The notes: generated by a model from the letters alone, not told the origin. Shown: positions 18,454 to 26,956, counted from the first letter of the stretch. The stretch is 27,916 nt of DNA from Sandaracinaceae bacterium (GCA_016712745.1 JADJQN010000009.1:1-27916), one strand, 5' to 3'. A program made the numbers and translations.

Positions 18454-18544
18454 ACCGACCTCCCTGTACGCGCGAGGGAGAGAACTACGTTTTTTTCAAC
18501 GGCCTCGACCCCAAGACTCTCCCGCGCAGTAAGAAAGCCTGGGT

Positions 18545-18565
18545 CCGACGGGCCGACGGGCCGAC
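18545..18565. repeat. Short tandem repeat, 8-bp unit
   Basis: ccgacggg occurs twice in tandem followed by a partial third unit (ccgac), in the gap between the primase stop and the helicase start. The gap also has T-runs at 18491-18497 and 18571-18575. It may be a regulatory or termination element; no good hairpin is evident. Confidence 0.45.
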
Positions 18566-18619
18566 ACCCGTTTTTCGAGCGAATTGCGAACAAAAACATG
18601 TGTGTCGCCCTCGCGCGTA

Positions 18620-20134
18620 TCAGGGAGTCGGAGCGTCGTACCGCCACAGCCGCACGGGCTTGCCACCGACCGTGGTGGTGTGGGATCCGTAGCCGAGCTT
18701 CTTCAGCAACCGCGCCACGTCGCTCGCATCGACGCTGGGATAATCGTCCCGCAGCCGTCGGATCACCGCGGACGCCTTGAGGCCCAACTGCCCGTCCGCG
18801 AGCCGCAGGGCTTTGCCGTGGTCGAGGTCCTCGGCACAGTCGCCGACGACGAGTTCGGCGATGATGCGCTCGATCGCCTCGATCATGCCGGGCTCGAACG
18901 ACGCGTCCGGTGGCAGCTCCACCGTTTCCGCCTTGGCGAGCCAGTCGTTGACGAGTTGCGCCCAGACGTCGGCCTTCGAGGGCACCAACGGAATGCGGTG
19001 CGCGGCGTCCATGAACGCTACTGCGAATCCCTTTGGCGATCGAAGCTGCTGGCTCGTGATCGTGAAGCAGACAGATCCGACCGTGAACTCGTAGCGCGCT
19101 GGATTCGAGTTGAAGATGCGCAGCCGATCGACGTTGAAGTCGACGGCGAAGTTGGCGGCCTCTGCCTCCAACTCCGAGACCAACTCCAGAGCGCTCTGGA
19201 CGGTACGCAGAATGTACTCGTGCCCCTTCTCGCGAGCCTGTCGATCAGGTCGGTTCCAGAGCGCCGTGGCGAGCATCGAGACGTCTTGAACACCGGCCTT
19301 CGCCAGCTCGACGATCAAGGAAAAGTCGTACCCGGACGAGGAGTGATCGAGCTCGCGCCCGTCTCGCCCGTGGGCCCGCTTGCCCTTGCCGTTGAAGCAG
19401 TTGCTAATCCGCTTGCGCTGATGAATCAGCGCGGCAACGGGTGGGTGCAGTTGATCGTTGAAGTAGACAGCGCCGTCGAGTGGCGCGCATGTGCCGGGAC
19501 GATCGTCTGTCGAAGGCTCGGAGAACTCCAGCGCCTCGACGATGTCACTCTCGTTGTAGACATCCTCAGGAAAGAAGCTCACGAACTCGACCAACTCGGG
19601 TTGGTCGGGAACCTTGATGTTGTATGTCCCAGGCAGGCGCAACAGCCGCGCTGCGTCGAACGCGTGGTCACCGCCGATAGCGGACGCGAGCTCCTTCGAC
19701 AACTCCGACAGCCGCGCTGGCGAAGCGGCTTCGCGCAGCACGAAGTAAACGTGCAGGCCGTGCCCCGAACGCACGAGGAAAGTCGGATCGATGGGCAAGT
19801 CTCGAATGAGTTCTCTTGCCTCCGTCGCGCCGCCGTCGAAGTCGCGGTAGTCGACGTCGGCCCAAACGACGTTGCCGTCGAGGCAATCTGCGGCCTTCCC
19901 GCAGCCCGTAGCGCGCCGTCTCAGCACGCCGAAGAAGATCGCCGCGCCGGAATCCTCCGCGCGTTGCAAGAGATCCGGCAGCGCGTCAACGAGAGCCTGT
20001 GCCGACTCGAACCATCGGCGATCAACGAGCTCGCCGCCCTTGCGCTCTTCGATCAGCCGCACCTCGATCACGCCGGTGGCGTCGGGACCGTGGATCGCGG
20101 TCAGGAATGCGTGCAGGTCTTCGGCGAAGCTCAT
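18620..20134 (-). CDS. AEP-type (RepB-like) DNA primase
   Basis: 504 aa, intact. The ATG is chosen because it overlaps the preceding stop (ATGA) and because the longer open frame upstream is Arg-rich. Archaeo-eukaryotic primase signatures are FFGVLRRRA (residues 67-75), the metal-binding VVWADVDYRDFDG (D93 and D95), SGHGLHVYF (123-131, with H128), and RLLRLPGTYNIK (163-174). A helical middle region follows. The C-terminal 100 residues include a winged-helix-like segment (DASDVARLLKKLGYGSHTTT) that ends RLWRYDAPTP. There is no fused helicase; the UvrD-like helicase is the next gene. It probably initiates replication of the element. Confidence 0.87.
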   Translation of the reverse strand: MSFAEDLHAFLTAIHGPDATGVIEVRLIEERKGGELVDRRWFESAQALVDALPDLLQRAEDSGAAIFFGVLRRRATGCGKAADCLDGNVVWADVDYRDFDGGATEARELIRDLPIDPTFLVRSGHGLHVYFVLREAASPARLSELSKELASAIGGDHAFDAARLLRLPGTYNIKVPDQPELVEFVSFFPEDVYNESDIVEALEFSEPSTDDRPGTCAPLDGAVYFNDQLHPPVAALIHQRKRISNCFNGKGKRAHGRDGRELDHSSSGYDFSLIVELAKAGVQDVSMLATALWNRPDRQAREKGHEYILRTVQSALELVSELEAEAANFAVDFNVDRLRIFNSNPARYEFTVGSVCFTITSQQLRSPKGFAVAFMDAAHRIPLVPSKADVWAQLVNDWLAKAETVELPPDASFEPGMIEAIERIIAELVVGDCAEDLDHGKALRLADGQLGLKASAVIRRLRDDYPSVDASDVARLLKKLGYGSHTTTVGGKPVRLWRYDAPTP

Positions 20135-20373
20135 AGCTGCACCTCCGCTCCAAGATCTGCCGAGGCGGACTCGATCCACGCGACGACCGCGCGTTTCGTG
20201 ATTCGCCAACCCAGTCCCGGAAACTCTCGGCCAGCAAGGCGTCCCGCGCGGAGATCGCGCAGCACAACATCGACGGGTACATCGGCGAGCCGGGCAACGG
20301 CGTCGACGGTGTTGATGTCTGCCAGGTAGGCAGATCGGAGTAGCGCTTCCGCGCTGAAGTGTTTGGTACTCAT
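20131..20373 (-). CDS. Small helix-turn-helix protein (excisionase/MerR-like)
   Basis: 80 aa: MSTKHFSAEALLRSAYLADI, then NTVDAVARLADVPVDVVLRD (HTH), then LRAGRLAGREFPGLGWRITK with a terminal RAVVAWIES. The layout of HTH plus a W-R-I-T-K-R-A-V-V-A-W wing matches the HTH_17/excisionase group. It overlaps the primase start by 4 bp and lies 34 bp after the sigma-like gene. A likely regulator of primase expression or origin binding; inferred. Confidence 0.72.
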   Translation of the reverse strand: MSTKHFSAEALLRSAYLADINTVDAVARLADVPVDVVLRDLRAGRLAGREFPGLGWRITKRAVVAWIESASADLGAEVQL

Positions 20374-20407
20374 GGCACCCCTGACGGGGCACCACGGCAG
20401 GGCACTT

Positions 20408-21388
20408 TCAGCTAATTCGGATTCTTTCTCGCAGCTTCTTGTCGATGCGGCTCAGTGCCATCGAGATCGCCGCTTCGCTCTTCCTGGATTGGCGAGCGAC
20501 ATCGCGAGCGCTCGTCCGACCCGACCGAACGTCGATGTATCGCTCAAGCGCGACCCTGTCAGCCGTCCCACTACTCGCGCCCAATTTCAGCGTGTCGAGG
20601 ACGACCTTGACCTGCTCGACCAGGTCGACTTGGTAGACCTGTTCGAGGATGTTCGCGGGATCGACGGCTTTAGCGACGTCTTCGACTTCATTCTTCTCGA
20701 TGTTGATCAGCGCCGGCGTTCGATCATGTCGAAGGCGCTTCAGGGCCTGGCGTTTCGAGATGACGTCGCGATACCGCCGACCCGACAGACAGATCTCGCC
20801 GCCGCGACTACGGTACAGCCCGTCTACCGTGCCGAACGTCCAGAACTGGAACAGCTTGAGATCGTTGATAGCCGATCGTCGATCGCAGTCGAGTCGCAGT
20901 CGCTTGTTCTCGCTTATCACGGCATTCAGCATCTGCTCCAAATCACGTTTGGGGCCGCAAGTCGCGCAGATGAACGACCAGTGGAACACGAGGGAACTGT
21001 TTCGCTCACTCGCGCTCGATACCCACCCGGTCCGAAGTAGCGCATCGAGTTCTCGGACCCACATTTCGAACCAGTTCATGCAGGGAACGTTGAACATCCA
21101 TTGCGGCGACGGGCAGTTGAGTGATTGGAGCACCGCACGAAGTGCGACAAACATGCACTGCTCGATGGACAGTTGGTCGATGCGCTTTCCAGGCTCTAGG
21201 AGCCTGCCCCTGCGCCATTCGCCCCATCGCCAAAATCGTCAGCGCGATGCAGTCGTCGTCGAGCAGGCTGGATCAGTTCGAAAGCGTCGAAGCAGTTCGG
21301 TTGCGACGTCGGGGTTCGCCGCTGGCAGTTTGCAGTCGGGATCCCAGTTGGCGTTCTGCGATCCAAAAACATCGATACCCTTAATCAT
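20408..21388 (-). CDS. Sigma-70-like factor / HTH regulator (two frameshifts)
   Basis: Corrected length is 326 aa. The text starts MIKGIDVFGSQNANWDPDCK. A missing base near 21263 and an extra G near 21232 (GGGG) create an apparent stop at 21239; corrected, it reads DDDCIALTILAM-GEWRRGRLLEPG. The middle contains a C-x-x-C (CATCGPKRDL) and FGTVDGLYRSRGG. The last 55 residues (RSGRTSARDVARQSRKSEAA, then ISMALSRIDKKLRERI) resemble sigma region 4 HTH: the recognition helix S-x-A-A-I-S-x-A-L-S-R followed by R-x-x-L. Region 2 is not obvious, so it may be a phage-type late activator rather than a true sigma. The net indel is zero. Confidence 0.55.
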
Positions 21389-21498
21389 CGTGGCACCTGC
21401 GGTTGAAGTTCGGGGCGTCCGAGAGCGCCGAAGTACCCCCACATCGCGCCAAAATCGAGGAAGATTCAGCCGGACGAAACTAAGCCGTTCAGGAACAA

Positions 21499-22389
21499 TC
21501 ACTTATCAGAGCGAATCGAGAGCGAATTCCGCACCACGGCATCGGAAACACGCGCATAGACCTGCGTCGAAGTGATCGAGCGATGCCCGAGCGCGCGTCC
21601 GGTGACGAGGAGATCGCCTGTTCGATCGTAGATTCGCTGCGCGAAAGAATGCCGCAGTTGATGCGGGTGCGCGCCATCGTCGATCTCCGCGGCTGCGGCC
21701 CACAGCGCCAAACGACGACGCGCCTGGCGCCCACCGAGTCTCGCTCCGTGCGAACCCAAGAACATCGGCCCGCTTCTTCGCACGCCGATGTGATCACGCA
21801 GCAACTCGACCACGTCCTCGGGCACGAACGCGATGAACTCGCCGCCACCTTTCGTTCGGCGAAGCCGCAGCGTTGCGCGCTCCAGATCGACATCCTCGAC
21901 GTTCAACCCGATCGCGCTTCCAAGCCGCAGCCCGCAGCGCAGCATGACGGTGAATAGCACTCGATCACGTCGCTCCCCCACCGTGGTCGCGCGTGCGAGC
22001 GCTGCGACAAGCTTCGTCGCGTCCGCTTCTGCAAGCGCCCTCGGCGGCGGTGGCGGTGCGCTCGCTCGACGCACCAATCGCGCTGCGTTCGTCGGCGCGT
22101 AGCTGGCTGCGTTCACGAACGCGAAGAACGCGCGCAGACTCGATCGGATTGCGTTCGCGCTCGTCGCGAGACGCGGCCCGCCATCGGCGCGTTGACGCAC
22201 AACGTTCGACGCGAGGAACTTCGCGACGTGCTCGTGCGCGATCTGCTGCACGTCGCACTCGAACTTCTGCGCGGCGAGCCAGGTCGCCATCAGCATCACA
22301 TGCCGGCGCGCCTGTTGAACCGTGTGCTGCGAACGGCCGTTAGCTTCGAGCTGCTCGACGTAGCGCTCAAGCGCTTCTTCGATCTGCAT
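21499..22389 (-). CDS. XerC/D-like tyrosine recombinase
   Basis: 296 aa, intact. Residues about 1-105 are the SAM-like core-binding domain (LERYVEQLEANGRSQHTVQQ). The catalytic set is complete: R155 (RCGLRLGSAIGLNVEDVD), K180 (LRRTKGGGEF), H243 and R246 (HPHQLRHSFAQRIYD), H269 (RALGHRSITSTQVYA) and Y278. The length is that of Xer recombinases. ATG at 22389 has GAGG 6 bp upstream. A Pro-run (APPPPPR, 111-117) links the domains. It sits between the terminase genes and the regulators rather than at the edge, so it may resolve multimers or be a second integrase. It is the second complete tyrosine recombinase of the element. Confidence 0.9.
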   Translation of the reverse strand: MQIEEALERYVEQLEANGRSQHTVQQARRHVMLMATWLAAQKFECDVQQIAHEHVAKFLASNVVRQRADGGPRLATSANAIRSSLRAFFAFVNAASYAPTNAARLVRRASAPPPPPRALAEADATKLVAALARATTVGERRDRVLFTVMLRCGLRLGSAIGLNVEDVDLERATLRLRRTKGGGEFIAFVPEDVVELLRDHIGVRRSGPMFLGSHGARLGGRQARRRLALWAAAAEIDDGAHPHQLRHSFAQRIYDRTGDLLVTGRALGHRSITSTQVYARVSDAVVRNSLSIRSDK

Positions 22390-22443
22390 TTCGATCCTCG
22401 TGGACTTCGGGGTGAAGTCACACCAAGGCTCGAAATGCGGCCG

Positions 22444-23379
22444 TCAGCAAGGCGCTTTCGGAGATCCTTCGCCGCGATCCTCGACGAGCTCCAGCGGCGG
22501 CGGTCGATAGGAACAAGTCAGAATCAGCATTTTGGCGCGATTGCCCATGCGATCGAGTCCGACGACGCTACGCCCCGCTTCATCGACGTAATCGCCGCAC
22601 TCTTCGCAGCGAGGAATGCCTTGCCCCATATCGATCAGCATGCGACGCCCGCGCTCCTGGGGACCACCACAGCGATCACATCCTTCGACGCCAGGGCCGC
22701 AGAATTTCGCTTCGTACTGGGCCGCAAACGTTTCCGGGTCCAAGCGCACGCTCGGCTTCAATGATCGCCGCGCGCAGGTTCGGATTCGCCGAACTCGGGC
22801 TCGACCACGATTCGACATCCGCGTCCCGCGCTTTCAGGCCGCGCGAGTGCAGCTTGTAGAACCAACCCTTCTTGCCTGCGGGCGTCGAGAGAATCGCGGC
22901 CCAACCGTTTTTGTCGATCAGGCGTTGAGAAAGGTGCTCGGTCCACACGCGATCGTCGATGCGCGCGGCCTCGTCGACGACGAGGAAGTCGAGACCTTCT
23001 CCGAGAAGCGAGTCGGGATTGTCGGCACTCTTCCCACGCAGCTCACTGTGACCGCCCGCGAGATTGCGGATCACGAGGCGATGTTCGCGCGGCTCGAATG
23101 CTTCGATGTGATGTTCGAATCGTTCGTGCACGACATCGACAACGCGTATGAACACACGCTTCGAAAGTTCATACGTCGGCCCGACCGTCCAACCGATTGT
23201 GTGATCGCTTGGACGCATCAACGCAGCGAGCGCTTCCATCGACGCGCAAGTACTCTTTCCCATCGAACGCCGCACGCCAGCACGCGAAACTTCGCCTTCG
23301 AGCGATGCACGAGGACCTGTCCCGCATGGGGTTCGTAGCCGACGAAATCGAACAGCGCACGTTTATCCAGATGTGCCAT
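22444..23379 (-). CDS. Terminase large-subunit ATPase with zinc-ribbon tail, no nuclease domain (two frameshifts)
   Basis: Corrected length is 311 aa, against 450-600 aa for typical TerL. N-terminus MAHLDKRALFDFVGYEPHAG; Walker A ACGVRRSMGKSTCA; Walker B DFLVVDEAARIDD; coupling motif AAILSTPAGKKGWFYKL. The usual end of the ATPase domain follows (NPNLRAAIIEAER, then RLDPETFAAQYEAKFCG). Where an RNase H-like nuclease should begin there are instead two C-x-x-C pairs (CDRCGG and CEECGD) and a stop about 45 residues later. Frames shift near 23270 (one missing base) and 22755 (one extra); the net is zero. The start overlaps the small-subunit gene by 17 bp. It probably powers DNA packaging, or another ATP-driven DNA transaction if no capsid partner exists. 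Confidence 0.83.
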
Positions 23380-23944
23380 CGCCACCCTCGACCGACTCGG
23401 CCTCGACAGTCTCGCCATCGCCTTCGTCGTTGATCAGCGCTGTGTCGTCATCGCCAGCTTCGACGTCGCTGATCTCTTCGTGTTCGGCGTCAACAGGCTC
23501 ATCCCATCCATCGCTCGGGAGATCGGTCAAAAACTGATCGAACTCGCGCTTGATCACAGTTTCCAAGCTCTCCGTGCGTTCGGTCGGCTCGCCGCGGATC
23601 AGGCTGATGTTCTTCGTCGCGAGGTCGAGCGCTTTCACAGCGTCCATTGCGCTCGTGATCGGGAACGAACGCAATCCTTCGAGCGCGCGCCGTTCGACGA
23701 CTTCCCACAACTTCAGGTGATGCAAGCTCAGCTCGGCGAGCGTCTTTTGCGCGCGTTGCTCACGTTCGATGCGCGCCTTCGCGTGAAGCTCGGTCAAGCG
23801 CGTCTGCCACTTCTCGCGATTCGCGCGGATCGTGACCGCTTGTTTCGAGCAACTGTAGATCTCCGCGATGCGTTGGTACGAACGCCCTTCACCGAGCGCG
23901 ACGTACGCATCGAACGCTTCGGCCGGAATCTTCTTCGCCGACAT
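23363..23944 (-). CDS. Terminase small-subunit-like HTH protein
   Basis: 193 aa, intact. Residues about 5-40 form a homeodomain-like HTH (FDAYVALGEGRSYQRIAEIY, then SCSKQAVTIRANREKWQTR), the arrangement found in phage small terminases and DUF1804-like proteins. Residues about 45-110 are helical (ARIEREQRAQKTLAELSLHH), which suits oligomerisation. The last 60 residues are strongly acidic (DVEAGDDDTALINDEGDGET). Its ATG shares the A of the preceding methyltransferase stop (TGATG), and its end overlaps the large subunit. It presumably recognises the pac/cos site. The sequence is generic enough that another HTH role cannot be excluded. Confidence 0.75.
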   Translation of the reverse strand: MSAKKIPAEAFDAYVALGEGRSYQRIAEIYSCSKQAVTIRANREKWQTRLTELHAKARIEREQRAQKTLAELSLHHLKLWEVVERRALEGLRSFPITSAMDAVKALDLATKNISLIRGEPTERTESLETVIKREFDQFLTDLPSDGWDEPVDAEHEEISDVEAGDDDTALINDEGDGETVEAESVEGGDGTSG

Positions 23945-25227
23945 CAGCGCAGCCCTCGCTCTTCAGCAACTTGCTCGAACGATTGGTCGGTGCCGTCGAG
24001 CACAGCGACTCCGCCCGCTGCACGCTGCCAGCGTTCGATCGCGGCATCAACGAACGCGGGGCTGATCTCCAGCGCATAACAGCGACGCGCCGACGACTGC
24101 GCAGCAATGATCTGCGTGCCCGATCCACTGAACGGTTCGAGCACGATCTCGCCAGGTTTCGTGTGAAAAGCGATCGGGCGTTCGAAGATCGCCGTTGGCT
24201 TTTGCGTCGGATGGATGCCGTCTTGTTGGCCGATCTGATCGATCTGCCAAACAGTTGATTCGCTCGGCGGCGGACGACGATCGGGCTCGGGCATGAAGCC
24301 TTCGATCCAGCCATAAAACGCGGGTTCGTGCTGCCACATAAAGTGACTTCGCGTCAGCACTTTGCGTGCCTTGACCCAGATAATTGTTTGATGCACCAGC
24401 AGGCCGTTAGCCTTCCACGCTTCCTCGACAAGCACCTGACGGCGCGTGGCGTGCCATTGATAAACAGGCACACGCTCAATGCAGTGCGGCAAAGCAACAC
24501 GCAAAAACGAGGCGAAGAAGTCGACGCTCGTTTCGGGGTCAACATAGCTATCCCAATGCTTGTCTTTCACCTCGGGCTTATTCGCAAATGATTGGGGGTG
24601 ATTTCCACCTTGATAATCAACCAGATAAGGCGGATCCGTGGCGAGCAGCGTCGCCTTCTCGCCGTCCATCAAGCGCGCAACATCCTCAGCGCTCGTCGAA
24701 TCGCCGCAGAGCAATCGATGGTTCCCGAGCAGCCAAAGATCGCCACGCTTCGACACAGGCGTCTCGGGCGGCTCCTGCGGGCCAGGGTCTTCGATCGGCG
24801 TCGCCTTCGCGATGTCGGCATCGATCTGCGCGATCAGCGTGTCGATGTCGGTGTTGTCGAAGCCGACGCCTTCGAGCGCGTCTTCGGCGCGCAGTTCTTC
24901 GAGCAACTTCGCCAGCGCCTGATCATCCCACTCCGCAAATTCGGCGCTGCGGTTATCGGCGATTCCGAACGCCACCGCGTCGAGGTCGCTGCCGTTGAAT
25001 CGCACCACAGGCACGACCTCCGCGCGCAGCTCCAGCGCAGCCTTCAGCCGCGTGTGGCCCGCGATCACTTCGCCCGTCGGCTTCGCCACGATCGGCTGCT
25101 GCCAACCGAATCGTTTGATCGAAGCCACCACATGCGGCACGGCAGCGTCGTTGCGGCGCGGGTTGGCGGGATTGGCGAAGAGCTGATCAGGCGCAATCCA
25201 TTCGACCGCCCAAAGCGAGGTGTCCAT
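23944..25227 (-). CDS. ParB-like domain fused to a DNA methyltransferase
   Basis: 427 aa, intact. Residues 1-100 form a ParB-like N-terminal domain (IAPDQLFANPANPRRNDAAV; GEVIAGHTRLKAALEL, with GHTR at 57-60). Residues about 160-415 form a beta-class SAM methyltransferase: GNHRLLCGDST, the catalytic DPPY at 198-201 (LLATDPPYLVDYQGG), HPTQKP at 339-344, and the SAM-binding LEPFSGSGTQIIAA (FSGSG at 366-370). DPPY permits N6-adenine or N4-cytosine methylation. Fusions of this kind are common in phages next to terminase genes. ATG at 25227 is chosen because the sequence becomes ParB-like there; the frame is open for 284 more codons upstream, but that part is low-complexity. It may mark element DNA for packaging or protect it from restriction. 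Confidence 0.92.
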   Translation of the reverse strand: MDTSLWAVEWIAPDQLFANPANPRRNDAAVPHVVASIKRFGWQQPIVAKPTGEVIAGHTRLKAALELRAEVVPVVRFNGSDLDAVAFGIADNRSAEFAEWDDQALAKLLEELRAEDALEGVGFDNTDIDTLIAQIDADIAKATPIEDPGPQEPPETPVSKRGDLWLLGNHRLLCGDSTSAEDVARLMDGEKATLLATDPPYLVDYQGGNHPQSFANKPEVKDKHWDSYVDPETSVDFFASFLRVALPHCIERVPVYQWHATRRQVLVEEAWKANGLLVHQTIIWVKARKVLTRSHFMWQHEPAFYGWIEGFMPEPDRRPPPSESTVWQIDQIGQQDGIHPTQKPTAIFERPIAFHTKPGEIVLEPFSGSGTQIIAAQSSARRCYALEISPAFVDAAIERWQRAAGGVAVLDGTDQSFEQVAEERGLR

Positions 25228-25333
25228 GCGATTCCAAGTCCCGAAGCGGCAGCTTCGATTCGGTCGGAGAACTTGGACTTCAGGCCGGCAAAGTGCCGTA
25301 CGTGGACTTGACCGACGGCGGTCAATATACATG

Positions 25334-25400
25334 ACAATCGAGCGCGACAATCGCACGCTTCGATTGCGTTTGCATCGAGACACAGCACAACAATCGAGCG
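25334..25400. repeat. Cluster of CAATCG-type direct and inverted repeats
   Basis: acaatcgagcg occurs at 25334-25344 and 25390-25400. Between them lie a related gacaatcgcacg (25346-25357) and an inverted copy, cgattgcg (25361-25368). The arrangement is iteron-like and lies about 100-170 bp upstream of the ParB-methyltransferase start. Confidence 0.5.
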
Positions 25401-25510
25401 TTGACGCGCCGCAGCACTCGGACGCGCTGGATGCAGACACTCCCTGCGCCAGCCGCCAAAGCGCCAGGGCCGTGGGCAACGTCGAGCTCATCCGAGTGCA
25501 ACGAGACGTC

Positions 25511-25565
25511 TCCGCGATTGCGCCGCGCCCGCTCGCATCCGCTCCGCGATTGCGCGCTCGCATCC
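25511..25565. repeat. Imperfect tandem duplication containing CGATTGCG
   Basis: tccgcgattgcg is found at 25511-25522 and 25543-25554, each followed by cgctcgcatcc (25530-25540 and 25555-25565). The CGATTGCG core is the same as in the repeat cluster at 25361-25368. Confidence 0.55.
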
Positions 25566-25573
25566 TTGCCCGC

Positions 25574-25616
25574 CCTTCACCGCGCCTTGGGGGATTGTGG
25601 GCAAGGCCGGTGAAGG
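25574..25616. repeat. Long interrupted hairpin
   Basis: CCTTCACC (25574-25581) pairs with GGTGAAGG (25609-25616), and inside it CCTTG (25585-25589) pairs with CAAGG (25602-25606), giving 13 base pairs around a G-rich 12-nt loop. No T-run follows on either strand. It is a candidate origin, packaging or attachment dyad, or a terminator of unusual form. Confidence 0.6.
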
Positions 25617-25683
25617 TGTTGGCGGCTGCTCGACGACGCTGTTCGGTCAGGACTGTTTTACCGATCGCATGCGAGCTCTTCGA

Positions 25684-25700
25684 ACCTGGCGACGCCAGGT
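25684..25700. repeat. Perfect 17-bp palindrome
   Basis: ACCTGGCG-A-CGCCAGGT has 8-bp arms around one central base. A second, 10-bp palindrome (TCGCATGCGA) lies at 25665-25674. Palindromes of this size are typical operators for dimeric HTH proteins, several of which are encoded in the block. Confidence 0.55.
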
Positions 25701-26612
25701 GGGAGCGCCTGCGGCCGCGATCAGGCGTCGCCGAGGCCGCCAACCACGAGTTCGAGTTCTTCGGCGGTTGAGCCAGGCGAACTCGAACGGTCCATTCGTA
25801 GACGCCCGTGGCGATGAAGGCAACGCCATCGCACCGACCCATATCGCTCGAACTGCAGATTTCCACGGTCTGCGTCATAGTCCCGCGAAGGCCGACTGAG
25901 TTTTCGCCAGCGAGCCTGGCGCAGATGACGATGCTGGATTCTCGCGGTCGAGGACGGCGAGACGGCCCGTTGGCCGCACTGCAACGCCCGACGATCCGAT
26001 CGCCGCGCGCGAGTCGTGTTGCTCGTGTTCGTGCGGTTGCATCGCGTGCGCGTCGTGCATGCATGCGTGGAGCGCACATCTATCGAGTCTCGCATGGTGC
26101 GAGCGCGTCGACTCGGGAATAGGCATGCCGCCCCCGCAGACGCCCGCAAGGTCGCAGGGCACCCCAGCCACTTCGTTTTCGCTCGCTGACCGGCTTGCCT
26201 CCCTGGCTCCGTCCTCGGCTTTGCACCGGCAACCTCGTGTTGACGTCGACGGAGGACGCAATCTGGTGCGTCGAACGCCGCCGGGATGCCCAGTCGGCGT
26301 CGAGACTCATCGGTAACCGCGGGCGTAGCACAACAGGCAGTATTCGCGTCGATTGCCCGCCAGGCCGCCCAGGATCGCGTCGGCTGCATTTCGGGCCTCC
26401 AGCCGGTGCGCGCGTCGGGCTGGGGCAGCGCGCAGCCTGGGGCCTCCGGTGCGCCCGTAGAGCCAGCGTCATTCGGCGGGCGGCGGCCTCGAACGGGCGC
26501 TAGGAACATCGAACGTGACTCCCGCTGCGGCTGCGTGCGCCGTCGGCGAACGAGCTCGTGCAACGGACGGTGTGTTCCTGCCCGCCGCCGCGCGCCGCGC
26601 TACCCTGCTTCC

Positions 26613-26771
26613 ATGCGCATCAACGACGACGACCCGGATGTCGCGCGGCACCTCAAGCAGATCGAGATTCGCGCGCTGGAGCGATTGGCGCGCGAGCTGC
26701 GGCGAGCGCAGCGGGAAGGACGTGGTGACGACGGTGCGATGATCACCGCCACGCGCGCGCGGCGACATTGA
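26613..26771 (+). CDS. Small helical protein, hypothetical
   Basis: 52 aa: MRINDDDPDVARHLKQIEIR, then ALERLARELRRAQREGRGDD and a basic end. It is a charged amphipathic helix with GC-rich third positions. There is no Shine-Dalgarno, but TACCCT lies 6 bp before the ATG, the same layout as at the dam operon start, so it could be leaderless. No family is recognised. Confidence 0.4.
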   Translation: MRINDDDPDVARHLKQIEIRALERLARELRRAQREGRGDDGAMITATRARRH

Positions 26772-26956
26772 CGCGCTGGGCGGCGCGGGGCACGATCTCA
26801 ATCTGCCGACCCCGATGTCGCATGTGACGCTGGTTCGAGCGAGCTTGATGCCGCTCCGCGCTTCACGCCCAATACGCGCCGACTCGCCGAACAACACCGG
26901 TCAACACCCGGCACGAAACCTACGATTGACTTAACCACATCGAGCAAACTGTCACA

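Larger units (their letters stand above)
25228..26612. other. 1.4-kb non-coding, repeat-bearing region upstream of the element's gene cluster
   Basis: No convincing complete gene. It holds the direct repeats, hairpin and palindrome listed separately. Both strands carry long open frames because of the GC content. Two patches read like protein on the minus strand: one near 25720-25880 (SSSDMGRCDGVAFIATGVYE) and one ending at a TGA at 26309-26307 (GGLAGNRREYCLLCYARGYR), but neither has a usable start. It should contain the promoter of the minus-strand cluster and the right boundary of the element; neither could be fixed. Confidence 0.5.

Noticed and set aside
20135..20395. N-terminal extension of the primase
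   Set aside because: It overlaps the HTH gene in another frame, is Arg/Cys-rich, and the ATG at 20134 forms an ATGA overlap.
21239..21241. In-frame TGA in the sigma-like gene, considered as recoding (selenocysteine)
   Set aside because: A +1/-1 pair (missing G near 21263, extra G in the GGGG near 21232) gives better protein text, and no SECIS-like hairpin was evident.
25228..26079. 284-codon open extension upstream of the ParB-methyltransferase in the same frame
   Set aside because: The translation is Arg/Ser-rich without motifs, contains the hairpin and repeats, and the ParB domain starts cleanly at the ATG at 25227.
26307..26468. Minus-strand ORF ending LLCYARGYR
   Set aside because: The text is protein-like with GC-rich third positions, but there is no start codon in the frame and no continuation could be recognised; it is mentioned only within the intergenic description.
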